From the IMG/VR virus record IMGVR_UViG_3300025876_000005, positions 62,001-126,000 of that record: a DNA stretch of 64,000 bases, one strand, 5' to 3'. The notes below the pieces were generated by a model. The model had not been told where the DNA came from. It did not search any database and saw nothing but the letters and a program-made list of their open reading frames with translations. Made by a program: the position numbers and the translations under genes. This document shows positions 15,945 through 24,029 of the stretch, in pieces; positions within the stretch are counted from its first letter, which is position 1; every line of letters starts with the position of its first letter. This DNA comes from a virus.

Positions 15945-16358
15945 ATGAAACACTTAAAGAACTTTGAATCCTTTCTTAATCCAGGATCTGAAAACGCAGT
16001 TTATGAAAAAATAAAATTCGGATCTTACTACTTTAATAAAGGACAATTTAGTGAATTCGATCTACCTGCTAAAGGAGAAACTGCATATGCTTTGATTGCA
16101 CATAATACCGTTGAGGTTAACAAACAATCCATGTATTTAAGATCTGAAGGAGATATGAACATTGGTGCTGGATTTAGACCTACGGTACTTGCCGTTGCTG
16201 AAGATGAAGCATCGATTAAAGCAGCATATGATACACAACTAAAAGTTGGAGGAACTGGTGCAAATCTTTCTTTCTCATATGGGACTATTACAGTTAAGGG
16301 TAATAATGTACCATTTACAGAGATTGGCGGCCATTTGGCAAAAGGAAATATAAAATAA
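15945..16358 (+). CDS. Internal head protein candidate with targeting peptide
   Basis: A 137-residue protein starting MKHLKNFESFLNPGSE. The first 24 coding bases are identical to those of the internal start at 15481, although the following domains differ. Unlike its relatives, the NE cleavage pair is replaced by NP, so cutting here may fail or shift. The rest is beta-rich (for example TAYALIAHNTVEVNK and SYGTITVKGNN), perhaps a small barrel. It is preceded by an A-rich tract (AATAAAAAAATG). No known family was recognised. Confidence 0.6.
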   Translation: MKHLKNFESFLNPGSENAVYEKIKFGSYYFNKGQFSEFDLPAKGETAYALIAHNTVEVNKQSMYLRSEGDMNIGAGFRPTVLAVAEDEASIKAAYDTQLKVGGTGANLSFSYGTITVKGNNVPFTEIGGHLAKGNIK

Positions 16359-16362
16359 AAAA

Positions 16363-16881
16363 ATGAAACATCTAAATAACTTTGAATCTTTCGTAAACGA
16401 ATCATATGACGGTAACATGTCAGACTTTAAATATGAGTTTCCAATGAAGTTTGAAGAAGTAACAGGTAATCCAGAAAAAGCTATCAAGAGAATCACTAAG
16501 AGCGGTAAAGGTTATGAAGTTAGAACCTCAACTTACATGAGTGAAGATGAAATGAAAGCTGTTGGTGCTGCAATGAACTTGGATCTAATCAGTTATAACA
16601 AAGGTAGCAACGTTGCAATTACAGTTTATGAGTCTAAAGTCAACGAAGAATACATTGAACTTCCAAGTCTTGATGTACCTGCAACTGAATTGATTGATGC
16701 ATTTAGACAATGGTATAAAGACACCGCAGATAACTGGGAAGACTTTAAAGAAGACATGGCTGAAGATTCAGTTGATGAAGCAGCTAAGAACGCACAGATG
16801 GAAATCTTAGCTCACCTTTCTAATGAGATGAATGACATTATCAAAGACAGAAAATTTAAGGTTAGAGCAGACTTCAAGTAA
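16363..16881 (+). CDS. Internal head protein candidate with targeting peptide
   Basis: A 172-residue protein starting MKHLNNFESFVNESYDG, with a likely protease cut after VNE (residue 13). A second VNEE site (about residues 93-96) separates a small alpha/beta domain (25-90) from an acidic helical C-terminal part (97-172). The start is five bases after the previous stop, and the 5' coding sequence resembles those of the two genes upstream, pointing to duplication of the targeting peptide. A terminator follows, closing this block of internal proteins. Confidence 0.6.
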   Translation: MKHLNNFESFVNESYDGNMSDFKYEFPMKFEEVTGNPEKAIKRITKSGKGYEVRTSTYMSEDEMKAVGAAMNLDLISYNKGSNVAITVYESKVNEEYIELPSLDVPATELIDAFRQWYKDTADNWEDFKEDMAEDSVDEAAKNAQMEILAHLSNEMNDIIKDRKFKVRADFK

Positions 16882-16909
16882 GATTGTTAACAACTTTTAC
16901 AAAATAATT

Positions 16910-16940
16910 AGCCTGAGATTTTTTAGTCTCGGGCTTTTTT
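16910..16940 (+). terminator. Rho-independent terminator
   Basis: The stem AGCCTGAGA (16910-16918) pairs with TCTCGGGCT (16927-16935), with one G-U pair, and is followed by a run of T. It ends the internal-protein block. Confidence 0.85.
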
Positions 16941-16957
16941 ATTATATTTACACTGTA
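16940..16957 (+). promoter_or_regulatory. Putative host-type promoter
   Basis: TATTATATTTACACTGTA lies 18 bases before the next ATG and is nearly identical to the site at 49161. TATATTTA resembles the Bacteroidota -7 box TANNTTTG (last base differs). It directly follows a terminator, as expected for a new transcription unit. Confidence 0.5.
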
Positions 16958-16975
16958 ATTAAAACAAAGAACAAC

Positions 16976-17248
16976 ATGAACTACAAGAATTTTAACCGCC
17001 ACGAAGTTTTTAACTGCGAAGATTTAGACAATGTTCGAGAAGCCATTAAAAATCTGGGCGAAAAAGAGAAGGCATTTACTTCTATCGAAAACAGTCTTTG
17101 GGGACTCTATGACGGTTACCTTTACGAAGGTCTCGATGAAAAACTTTACCAAATCTTAGACTTCAAGGTTTTTTGTAACCTTACTAAGACTCTTAAGAAG
17201 ATTGAAGATCATATTAAAGCTAACGGAGAATCAGTTACATTAGTCTAA
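16976..17248 (+). CDS. Small hypothetical protein
   Basis: A 90-residue protein. The ATG at 16976 is chosen because the frame upstream of it runs through a terminator and promoter and encodes unlikely sequence. The product is helical, with many Lys/Glu and a VREAIKNLGEKEKAF stretch. It is probably an early accessory protein, given the host-type promoter in front. I do not recognise a family. Confidence 0.6.
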   Translation: MNYKNFNRHEVFNCEDLDNVREAIKNLGEKEKAFTSIENSLWGLYDGYLYEGLDEKLYQILDFKVFCNLTKTLKKIEDHIKANGESVTLV

Positions 17249-17266
17249 CCTTTAAATTATAAAATC

Positions 17267-17584
17267 ATGCAAGTAGCAGATCAAATGCAAGCAGTACGCA
17301 AATTAGTAGAGGGCTATTATAAAGACTCATTAGTATGGGACTACACAATGCCACCAATGACATCTGACCAAGGTCAACATATAATCCAGATTGGTACATC
17401 CATACTCTGTACAAAATGGGGCATTGGTTATTCAGGAGGTAGCTTTGTACAGGCTGTGGTTGACAATGACCTAATGGCAGCTGTGGGCAGAGCAGATGGC
17501 ACAAATATTAAGATGCTGCCTTTCTACTGCAAGTTAATCTATAACGTCGGTATGCCAATGGAGCTTGCTGAGCTTCAAAAGTAA
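17267..17584 (+). CDS. Small hypothetical protein
   Basis: A 105-residue protein with no charged clusters and a Gly/Ile-rich middle (HIIQIGTSILCTKWGIGYSGGSF). No membrane segment is long enough to be certain and no family was recognised. It shares the transcription unit of the 90-residue protein upstream, 18 bases away, and is followed by a strong terminator. Confidence 0.6.
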   Translation: MQVADQMQAVRKLVEGYYKDSLVWDYTMPPMTSDQGQHIIQIGTSILCTKWGIGYSGGSFVQAVVDNDLMAAVGRADGTNIKMLPFYCKLIYNVGMPMELAELQK

Positions 17585-17602
17585 ACAAACCACGTAGAAC
17601 CA

Positions 17603-17638
17603 AGCGGGGCAACATCAGAGCGCGTTGCCCCGCTTTTT
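17603..17638 (+). terminator. Rho-independent terminator
   Basis: A perfect 11-base stem AGCGGGGCAAC/GTTGCCCCGCT (17603-17613 and 17624-17634) is followed by TTTT. This is one of the strongest terminators in the window. Confidence 0.93.
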
Positions 17639-17693
17639 AGTATAGATATACTAAACAAAGTAGTACTTCACCATATAACATCTAAACAAGAAT

Positions 17694-18026
17694 ATGAGCG
17701 ATTTAATAGACAACATCTTAGAACAAGCAGACCAAATCATTAACCACAGATCAGAAGAAAAGAACCGCCAATACGGTCCTTTCGAAGAAGGCATGCGCAG
17801 AGCTGCGATGATCTGTTCTGGTATGACTGGTAAGCAATTCACAGGAGCTGACATGTACGCCGCACTTGTTGCTCTTAAACTGAGCAGACACTCTTATAAC
17901 TACAAGCAAGATAATTTGCTTGATGCTGCAGCTTATATCGGTGGCCTGGATAACTACATCCAAAAGTACGGCTACAAAGAGACAGAAAAACCACTAGAAA
18001 CAGGCGACGCAGATGCAGGAATTTAA
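17694..18026 (+). CDS. DUF6378-like phage protein
   Basis: A 110-residue protein with the helical stretch GADMYAALVALKLSRHSY, then DNLLDAAAYIGGLDNY, which I associate with the phage family DUF6378 of unknown function (often found near nucleotide-metabolism genes). There is no catalytic motif of known meaning. It overlaps the next gene by 14 bases, so it may be co-translated with the modification cluster. GATATACT at 17644 is an imperfect late-promoter motif and was not annotated. Confidence 0.6.
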   Translation: MSDLIDNILEQADQIINHRSEEKNRQYGPFEEGMRRAAMICSGMTGKQFTGADMYAALVALKLSRHSYNYKQDNLLDAAAYIGGLDNYIQKYGYKETEKPLETGDADAGI

Positions 18027-19092
18027 GTACTTTACAGATTATGAGCAAGACCACTCAATTAAGATTGGTATTGCAGCACTAGTTGGCAAATTAAGCCCAA
18101 AGGATAGTTCACATAAGTCCGGCTGGGCTTTCATGCTTTGTAATCAACTCTGGCATGCTGGTTTTAAGAATGCTGAAGTTATTACAGAGGTCAACGTGGA
18201 TTGGTCAGACTATGACGTAATCCTGATTGAACATGGTATGGAGTTTAAAGGTGCTTTCAATATCTTTGGCGGAGCCAACGATGATCTTTATCATCAGCTT
18301 AATCGCCTCTTTGTAGAAGGTGTAAGATTCTACAGTCTACACCATGATATGCCAGCTGTTAATGAACTAATTGAGAAACGATTAAAGACCGGTTCAGATC
18401 TATTCAAAACGCTTGAGACAAGGATTGACGAGGCTAAAACAATATGCAGCCAGATTCCAAGAGTGGACCATATCGAGAAGACAGATAAACTCTGTTTTGG
18501 TGATAGCCACTCTTTCAGCCAGTATACACCAGGTTATATGTGTGATCGCAACGACGGTCTAACACTCTTCGGCACTCTAAAGCGTGGCATGGAAGAATGC
18601 GTTTATCCTTGGACTAAAGAACTTAGAGTCTATCTAGGCAACATCGATATTAGACACCACTTAATGCGTCAAAAAGATCCAGAATCTGCATTAGAAGGTT
18701 TAATGCAGAACTATGAAGGCGAACTTCTAAGAATGCAGGAACGTGGTATAGAAAAGATCGAGATTGTACAGGCTTTACCAATCGAGAATGAGTCTAGAGC
18801 CTTACCGAAGACCGGTTATTATAAAGGCACTCCTTTCGCTGGATCGTGGGAAGAACGCACTCACCTAGTTAATACCTTTAACTGGTATGTTAATGAGATG
18901 GGAGAACGTAATGGCTGGCAAGTATGGAAACACCCTGACGTTTATCTAAATTCTATTGGCGAATTAGACTTTGAAGTAATGGAAAAACCTAAATCAGTCC
19001 ATATCGCTAGAAAATATTATAGATGGGATTTAACTAACAATGTACCTAATTCAAACCTAGAGAGTAGAGTACAATCAAATGCACTTTTTTAA
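18013..19092 (+). CDS. SGNH/GDSL-like protein ending in Leu-Phe
   Basis: A 359-residue protein. The second half looks like an SGNH-fold hydrolase: block I CFGDSHSFSQY (about residues 156-166, Ser nucleophile candidate), a block III-like YLGNIDIRHH (about 202-211) and a late His (SVHIARKYY, about 331-339). The first half (IGIAALVGKLSP..., YDVILIEHGMEF, YSLHHDMPAV) looks like a separate Rossmann-type domain, which I cannot name. It ends SNALF, the Leu-Phe terminus shared with clamp-client proteins. Neighbours are a glycosyltransferase, a possible base-modifying enzyme and a PLP enzyme, so a role in DNA or sugar modification is inferred. Confidence 0.55.
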   Translation: MQEFKYFTDYEQDHSIKIGIAALVGKLSPKDSSHKSGWAFMLCNQLWHAGFKNAEVITEVNVDWSDYDVILIEHGMEFKGAFNIFGGANDDLYHQLNRLFVEGVRFYSLHHDMPAVNELIEKRLKTGSDLFKTLETRIDEAKTICSQIPRVDHIEKTDKLCFGDSHSFSQYTPGYMCDRNDGLTLFGTLKRGMEECVYPWTKELRVYLGNIDIRHHLMRQKDPESALEGLMQNYEGELLRMQERGIEKIEIVQALPIENESRALPKTGYYKGTPFAGSWEERTHLVNTFNWYVNEMGERNGWQVWKHPDVYLNSIGELDFEVMEKPKSVHIARKYYRWDLTNNVPNSNLESRVQSNALF

Positions 19093-19127
19093 TGGAAAAT
19101 TTAATGGAAAATTTAATGGAAAAACGA
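19092..19127 (+). repeat. 12-base tandem repeat with three start codons
   Basis: ATGGAAAATTTA is repeated twice (19092-19115) and followed by a partial third copy, giving in-frame ATGs at 19092, 19104 and 19116. The unit can expand or contract by slippage without breaking the frame. Confidence 0.9.
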
Positions 19128-19961
19128 AGTATTAATGAAAGAGTACTTATTACAGTAACGGGTACTTGGGCACCATCACATGCTAAAAATTGGATGGAAT
19201 GTGAGATGACATGGGTTAGTAAACTAAGAGAAAAGGGCTTTGATGTTGTCTATCTGGTGTCAAACCCACACTTAGATAAACCTTACGAAAGAGTTGGTAA
19301 TTTCTTCTTTGTAAACTGTAAAGATGATCTAGATTCAATCTACCTTAAGAATCATTACTACGTCTCACAATATGTGAATAACGATACTGATTATGATTAC
19401 AGATTTCATACAGATAGTGATACTTTTATTCACCCTGAGCGGTTTGTCGACCTACTAGAAGAATATGTTGATGAAAATCCTAAAGATTGGGTAGGCTGTA
19501 CAATACCTTATCCAGGCTTTAATACATGGACTTTAAATAAATGTGAAATATTACCCGGAAACTGGAACAATATCTCTTATTTTGCAAGCGGTGGTTCAGG
19601 CTTTTTATTGTCAAATAAAGCTATGCAAATACTGGTTGATGAGCTTGACTACGATTCTTATATTAATAAGACTAATCAAGAACCATGGGGTTCAGATAAA
19701 TTATGGGCATGTGATCTAATAGCAGGCCACTTCCTCTATAAGAATGGTATTAACCTATGGCATGATAGCCGAATTCTTTTCGAATCAAAATACCATCCTG
19801 TAATGGCTGATCCGCATGGTGTTGGTCGACCCTTCGTGGGTGATAGAGACTCATTTATGACCGTTCAACACTATTGCAACGGCCATATGCGTGAAATCAT
19901 GGAAATGCTCTATGGTAAAGACTGGGATAAAACTAAGATCTATCATGGCCATGACCGATAA
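19092..19961 (+). CDS. Fringe-like (GT31-type) glycosyltransferase
   Basis: A GT-A fold transferase of 282-289 residues, depending on which of three tandem ATGs is used. Visible motifs are the sugar-nucleotide metal site TDSDTFIH (about residues 112-119, DxD type), the substrate loop ASGGSGFLLSNKAM (about 166-179) and PWGSDKLWACDL (about 200-211), in the order seen in Fringe/beta-1,3-galactosyltransferases. No signal peptide or membrane anchor is present, so it acts in the cytoplasm. Fringe-like transferases have been predicted in phage DNA-modification operons. With the neighbours at 19974 and 21172 it may add a sugar to a modified base. Confidence 0.7.
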   Translation: MENLMENLMEKRSINERVLITVTGTWAPSHAKNWMECEMTWVSKLREKGFDVVYLVSNPHLDKPYERVGNFFFVNCKDDLDSIYLKNHYYVSQYVNNDTDYDYRFHTDSDTFIHPERFVDLLEEYVDENPKDWVGCTIPYPGFNTWTLNKCEILPGNWNNISYFASGGSGFLLSNKAMQILVDELDYDSYINKTNQEPWGSDKLWACDLIAGHFLYKNGINLWHDSRILFESKYHPVMADPHGVGRPFVGDRDSFMTVQHYCNGHMREIMEMLYGKDWDKTKIYHGHDR

Positions 19962-19973
19962 CAGAAAGAAGAT

Positions 19974-21182
19974 ATGACTAAAATTAAAACTAATAGATAT
20001 TACGAAGACTTTCTCTATTACTATCAGAAGGCAAAGGATCAGCAGAAGAAATGTAATCTAGGCTCTATTCCGCACCCAGAAAGCGGTATGGATGATAGCT
20101 TAATGGAGCATGTTGAACTCTACGACGTAGTAGAGCGTAAGTTGGCAGGTTTTAGTCAGATCAAGAATGATGTATTCTATGGCTGGTCTAAAGAACACCC
20201 ATACTGGTCAAAGATGCATGCCGGCAATGTCTCAGCTCAGCGTAAAGAAGTTGCTACCAACTGGACTGGCAAACAGAAAACATTCGGCATGGCCGAATGG
20301 TTCTACGTCTTCTTGCTACATGCTGTAACCGGCAGTGGCATTAACTATGCTAAGAAGCCATCAGGCTACCACAACTCACTGCTTTTTCATCTACATGAAT
20401 GTGATACAATTGAAGCTATGTGTGAGGTTGTTAAGACACATCCTAAGCCGTTCTTTACTTCGGTTGGGTATCAATTTCCAAAGTTCCCGAAGCCGCCTAA
20501 GGCTGAACCCAGTGGCTTTGTGGGCATGGAGGATTACTCTACTCAATTCCAGTATAAAAAAGGTGGCGACTACTACCTATGTGAGTTTGCACCAAGACTG
20601 GTTAGAGAGATGGCAGACTGGATCCAGAAAGAGAACCGCAAGTTTCCACTTAGAGAACTTGGTGAATGGATGTTTGCATGGAATGAGAAGAATGGCCTGA
20701 ATGCCTACAGATTCCAGTACGCAGCATTCTTGGCAGATATTGCAGACTTCTACCCAGAGTATATTGAGCTCTACAGTCCATTCTACTATGGCACAAATGC
20801 AGTTGAATGTATTAGCTATCTGGCAGATCCGGTAGGTAAGATGAACAAGATTGAATTTTTAGACGAAGTGATGCTGCAGATCAACCGAGATACAGGTGGA
20901 AGACCATACGACGCAGAAGATGTTGCATGTGATTATATCCGTTGGGTTGAGAACTACGTGCGGCCTGGTGCAGCATATGACCATCTGGACTATGATAACC
21001 TATGGAACTCATCCAATATTAAGGACCATCCATTTGGTAGACAGAAAGCAATGCTGGAACTGGGTATTATCGAAACCTTTAACGGTATGAAACACCACCC
21101 GTCAGATGATAAAGTTATTGCCGAGGCCGGTATTACAGTAGAACAATACAAAAATATGATAAAAGAGCACTATGTCGCATAA
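19974..21182 (+). CDS. Possible alpha-glutamyl/putrescinyl-thymine pyrophosphorylase relative
   Basis: A 402-residue, helical protein rich in Trp and Tyr. The stretch NAYRFQYAAFLADIADFYPEYI (about 239-260), followed by a GTNAVECISYL loop (about 269-279), resembles the 'AYQ...DL...' region of the helical enzymes that act on 5-hydroxymethyl-dU-derived bases in phages with hypermodified thymine. The rest is too divergent for a sure call, and an unrelated function is possible. The context supports a modification role: a glycosyltransferase 12 bases upstream, a PLP enzyme overlapping its end by 11 bases, and a dCTPase/dUTPase further on. Confidence 0.4.
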   Translation: MTKIKTNRYYEDFLYYYQKAKDQQKKCNLGSIPHPESGMDDSLMEHVELYDVVERKLAGFSQIKNDVFYGWSKEHPYWSKMHAGNVSAQRKEVATNWTGKQKTFGMAEWFYVFLLHAVTGSGINYAKKPSGYHNSLLFHLHECDTIEAMCEVVKTHPKPFFTSVGYQFPKFPKPPKAEPSGFVGMEDYSTQFQYKKGGDYYLCEFAPRLVREMADWIQKENRKFPLRELGEWMFAWNEKNGLNAYRFQYAAFLADIADFYPEYIELYSPFYYGTNAVECISYLADPVGKMNKIEFLDEVMLQINRDTGGRPYDAEDVACDYIRWVENYVRPGAAYDHLDYDNLWNSSNIKDHPFGRQKAMLELGIIETFNGMKHHPSDDKVIAEAGITVEQYKNMIKEHYVA

Positions 21183-22068
21183 TAAACACACAGGATTATT
21201 AATCAACCAGGATTTAAACTTGATGATGCCTAATCGTCAGGCTTGGCTAGATCTAGCCGGTGACTGGCAAGATCCGTTTCCAGACCCAATAGTTACAGAG
21301 CACAATGGCTTTAATGTAGTTAGAGAGGACATGATGGGCTTTGGTTCTAAGTGCCGTTTTGGTGACATCTTAGTAAGCACATGTGAAAAAGATACTCTAG
21401 TCTATGTACAACCAAGATACGGTTTTGCAGGTATCTCACTTGCATATCTGGCCAAGAAGTATAACAAGAAGTTAGTTCTATTTAGTCCAAGTCAAAAGGA
21501 GATCTCAGACCACCAGGCGATCTGTATTGAACGTGGCGCTGAGATGAAGTTTAAGCGTATTGCAGCAATGCCAGTCTTAAACGCACATGCTAAAAAATGG
21601 GCAGAAGAGAACGATGCTTTCTTTATACCGCTTGGGCTTAAACATGAACTAGTAACTGCAGCAGCTGTTAAAGTAGCTTATGATCTTGCAGAGAAGCAAG
21701 GCTATCCACAAGAGGTTTGGTCGGCTATTTCAACCGGTGTTCTACAAAGATCTTTACAGATTGCATGGCCGGATGCAGATTTTCATGGAGTTGCAGTTGC
21801 ACGTAACATACAGAAAGGCGAAAGAGGTAGAGCTACATTATGGTCACATCCAAAGGCTTTTACGCAGAATGTTGATGCAGAATTTTACCCTCCCTTTCCA
21901 TCTGCACTAAACTACGACGCTAAGGCTTGGGAATTCATGCAGAAGCATGCCAGCCCTGGAGCCTGGTTCTGGAACGTAGGTGGTGACCCAAAGCCAGAAG
22001 ACTCGATGACCAAAGTAAACACTAATTCTTACAGAGAATGGGGTCAAGTTTTAACCGAAGACGTGTAA
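21172..22068 (+). CDS. Fold-type II PLP-dependent enzyme (ACC deaminase/TrpB-like)
   Basis: A 298-residue protein. GFGSKCRFGDIL (about 55-66) carries the candidate Schiff-base lysine in the GxKxR setting of ACC deaminase and D-cysteine desulfhydrase. It is followed by QPRYGFAGISLAYLAKKYNKK (about 83-103), where those enzymes hold the substrate and PLP phosphate, and by FIPLGLKHELVTAAAVKVA (about 145-163). PLP enzymes of this kind process amino-acid adducts on hypermodified thymines in some phages. Here the overlap with the 19974 gene suggests they act in one pathway. The exact reaction cannot be read from the sequence. Confidence 0.7.
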   Translation: MSHNKHTGLLINQDLNLMMPNRQAWLDLAGDWQDPFPDPIVTEHNGFNVVREDMMGFGSKCRFGDILVSTCEKDTLVYVQPRYGFAGISLAYLAKKYNKKLVLFSPSQKEISDHQAICIERGAEMKFKRIAAMPVLNAHAKKWAEENDAFFIPLGLKHELVTAAAVKVAYDLAEKQGYPQEVWSAISTGVLQRSLQIAWPDADFHGVAVARNIQKGERGRATLWSHPKAFTQNVDAEFYPPFPSALNYDAKAWEFMQKHASPGAWFWNVGGDPKPEDSMTKVNTNSYREWGQVLTEDV

Positions 22069-22107
22069 ACAAAAGAGGATTAATCTATAATACTACAAAG
22101 AAATAAT

Positions 22108-22572
22108 ATGGCAAACACAGATAATAAATGTTCGGATCTTGACGTGGCAGATTTCCACTCAAATGCAGATGACACCTTTGGCTTAATCTTTAACAAGCAG
22201 AAAGAATTACAAGAGCGTCTTGGCTTTAATTTTGAAGGCTGGACAATCAAAGAAATCGCTGACTTTTGGATGGTTAACAAACATGCATTAAGTGACGAAC
22301 TCAACGAGATGTTTGATGCCCTAGGCGGTATCAACGACGGTATTGGTAACGCAGGCTGGAAGTATTGGAAGCAAGACAATGCAAAAGCTGCTAACATGAA
22401 AATTGAAGATCTATCCGAAGCAGACAAATTAGAACTCTTTTATGAATGGATTGACGGATTACATTTTTACATGAACTTTGCAATAGCAATTGGTATGACT
22501 AGTAAAGATGTTGTTAATCTATACATGGCGAAGAACGCAGAGAATCACGACAGACAAGAAAGAGGCTACTAA
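22108..22572 (+). CDS. 56: dCTPase/dUTPase (gp56-like, all-alpha)
   Basis: A 154-residue protein of the dimeric all-alpha NTP pyrophosphatase family. The metal-binding helices are visible as ALSDELNEMFDAL (about 60-72) and EWIDGLHFYMNFAIAIGM (about 113-130). The C-terminal NHDRQERGY matches the NHIRQDRGY-type substrate loop of T4 gp56. In T4 this enzyme destroys dCTP and dUTP so that only modified C (and T) enters DNA. Its presence next to the modification cluster fits a phage that controls its pyrimidine pool. Whether dUTP or dCTP is the main substrate cannot be decided. Confidence 0.75.
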   Translation: MANTDNKCSDLDVADFHSNADDTFGLIFNKQKELQERLGFNFEGWTIKEIADFWMVNKHALSDELNEMFDALGGINDGIGNAGWKYWKQDNAKAANMKIEDLSEADKLELFYEWIDGLHFYMNFAIAIGMTSKDVVNLYMAKNAENHDRQERGY

Positions 22573-22592
22573 TTTAAAACAGGATAGAGTAC

Positions 22593-23996
22593 ATGCTATT
22601 AGACATTGAGCAGAAAGAAAATGAAGTAATCGTCAGCTACTACGATAAGAAAGGCGAAGTTTCATTTAAACGCTATCGCGTAGATAACTTTGAGAATTGG
22701 ACAGTAGCTGAAGATAACGACAGATACAGAGACCAAAACTTTAAAAACTGGGACGGCAGAGCAATCAAACGCAAACGCTCAAGAACTTACAACAAATTCA
22801 GTCTACTCTATTTTATGGACTCTCTGCCTGAAGCAGATAGAGAAGAGATCTTTGCATTCAACATGCCAAGAACATACTATGTCGATATTGAGACTGAGAT
22901 TGTAGATGGCTTTCCAAGACCAGAAGAGGCTAAGAGTCGTATCTTAACTTTTTCGATCATTACACCAGAACGTAAAGCAATTGTACTTGGTCTAGATGAC
23001 TTGAATGCAGAACAGATCAAGAAGATTGAAGATGACACTAACGCTCACTTCAAGAACTACGATCAAGACTGGACTTTTAGCTACTACAAGTTTAAGAATG
23101 AGTATGATATGCTCTATAACTTCTTGCACAAGTTCTTGCCTAAGTTTCCAATGATGACCGGCTGGAACTTTATCAACTATGACTGGCAATATATTGTTAA
23201 TCGCTGTAAGAGGCTACAGATTGATCTAACTGAAGTTGCAATCACAGGAGCACTAGACAAAAAAGACTCAAGACCATTACACATGGGTATTCTTGACTAT
23301 ATGCAGCTCTATGATAAGTATGATCGTTCGGTTGCGGTAAAAGAGTCTAACAAACTTGACTTTGTGTCAAGCCAAGTCTTGAATGTGGCCAAGATTAAAT
23401 ACACAGGTTCACTGCAAGATCTTTACGAGAACAACTTTCAAAAATATGTTTACTATAACGTAGTTGACTCTGTGTTGGTTTATTATATTGACCAACAGTT
23501 AAAGTCAATGGAAGTCCTACTGACCTTATCAACTATTACTAAAATGCCACTCTATAAAGCAGCCAGCCCCGTTGCAGTAACAGAGTCTTTAATTGCAAGA
23601 AAGCTTGCAGAAGACAACGTTAAGATCGGCGTTGAGTATGACAAAGAGGACAGTAAGAAAGACGGTCAGTATGAAGGTGCTTTTGTAAAACAACCAATTG
23701 TTGGTTATTACTCAGGAGTAAGTGCATTTGACTTTGCATCACTGTACCCATCGGTGATGAGGCAGTTTAATATCTCGCCGGATGCTTTCATTGAAATTGT
23801 ACCGGAAGCTGAAATTGCCGAGCGCAGAAAAGATAATAACGTAATCGTTTGCGAGAACGGAGTTGTCTATAAAAAGGAAGATTCAATCCTAAAAAAGATC
23901 CTCAGCGATCTATATGCACAAAGAAAGGAATACAAGAAGGCTTCATATGCTTATTATGAAAAAGCACATGAACTTCAAAAAAAATTTAGGCTCTAA
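22593..23996 (+). CDS. 43: DNA polymerase gp43, N-terminal half (split)
   Basis: The 467-residue product holds the N-terminal domain, the 3'-5' exonuclease and part of the palm of a family B polymerase. Exo I is YVDIETEI (about 93-100), exo II is GWNFINYDWQYI (about 189-200), exo III lies near YYNVVDSVLVYY (about 290-301), and palm motif A is DFASLYPSVM (about 381-390). It stops in the fingers (YAQRKEYKKASY), so motifs B and C are absent; they lie in the gene at 27916. The stop follows a run of eight A (23977-23984). In the +1 frame the reading continues to 24030 and ends SSLFDI, a clamp-binding-like end. Confidence 0.92.
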   Translation: MLLDIEQKENEVIVSYYDKKGEVSFKRYRVDNFENWTVAEDNDRYRDQNFKNWDGRAIKRKRSRTYNKFSLLYFMDSLPEADREEIFAFNMPRTYYVDIETEIVDGFPRPEEAKSRILTFSIITPERKAIVLGLDDLNAEQIKKIEDDTNAHFKNYDQDWTFSYYKFKNEYDMLYNFLHKFLPKFPMMTGWNFINYDWQYIVNRCKRLQIDLTEVAITGALDKKDSRPLHMGILDYMQLYDKYDRSVAVKESNKLDFVSSQVLNVAKIKYTGSLQDLYENNFQKYVYYNVVDSVLVYYIDQQLKSMEVLLTLSTITKMPLYKAASPVAVTESLIARKLAEDNVKIGVEYDKEDSKKDGQYEGAFVKQPIVGYYSGVSAFDFASLYPSVMRQFNISPDAFIEIVPEAEIAERRKDNNVIVCENGVVYKKEDSILKKILSDLYAQRKEYKKASYAYYEKAHELQKKFRL

Positions 23997-24021
23997 TTTA
24001 GAAAGAACCAGCAGCCTGTTT

Positions 24022-24029
24022 GATATATA
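24022..24029 (+). promoter_or_regulatory. GATATATA motif in the polymerase gap
   Basis: GATATATAA lies 118 bases before nrdB, with a terminator in between, so a promoter role is doubtful. It coincides with Asp-Ile-stop of the +1-frame extension of the polymerase N-terminal gene, as it does for uvsW and the 51059 gene. A perfect palindrome, AGCAGCGCTGCT, follows at 24037-24048. Confidence 0.3.

Noticed and set aside
16832-16975. Longer N-terminus for the small gene at 16976
   Set aside because: It would run through a terminator hairpin and the promoter-like site.
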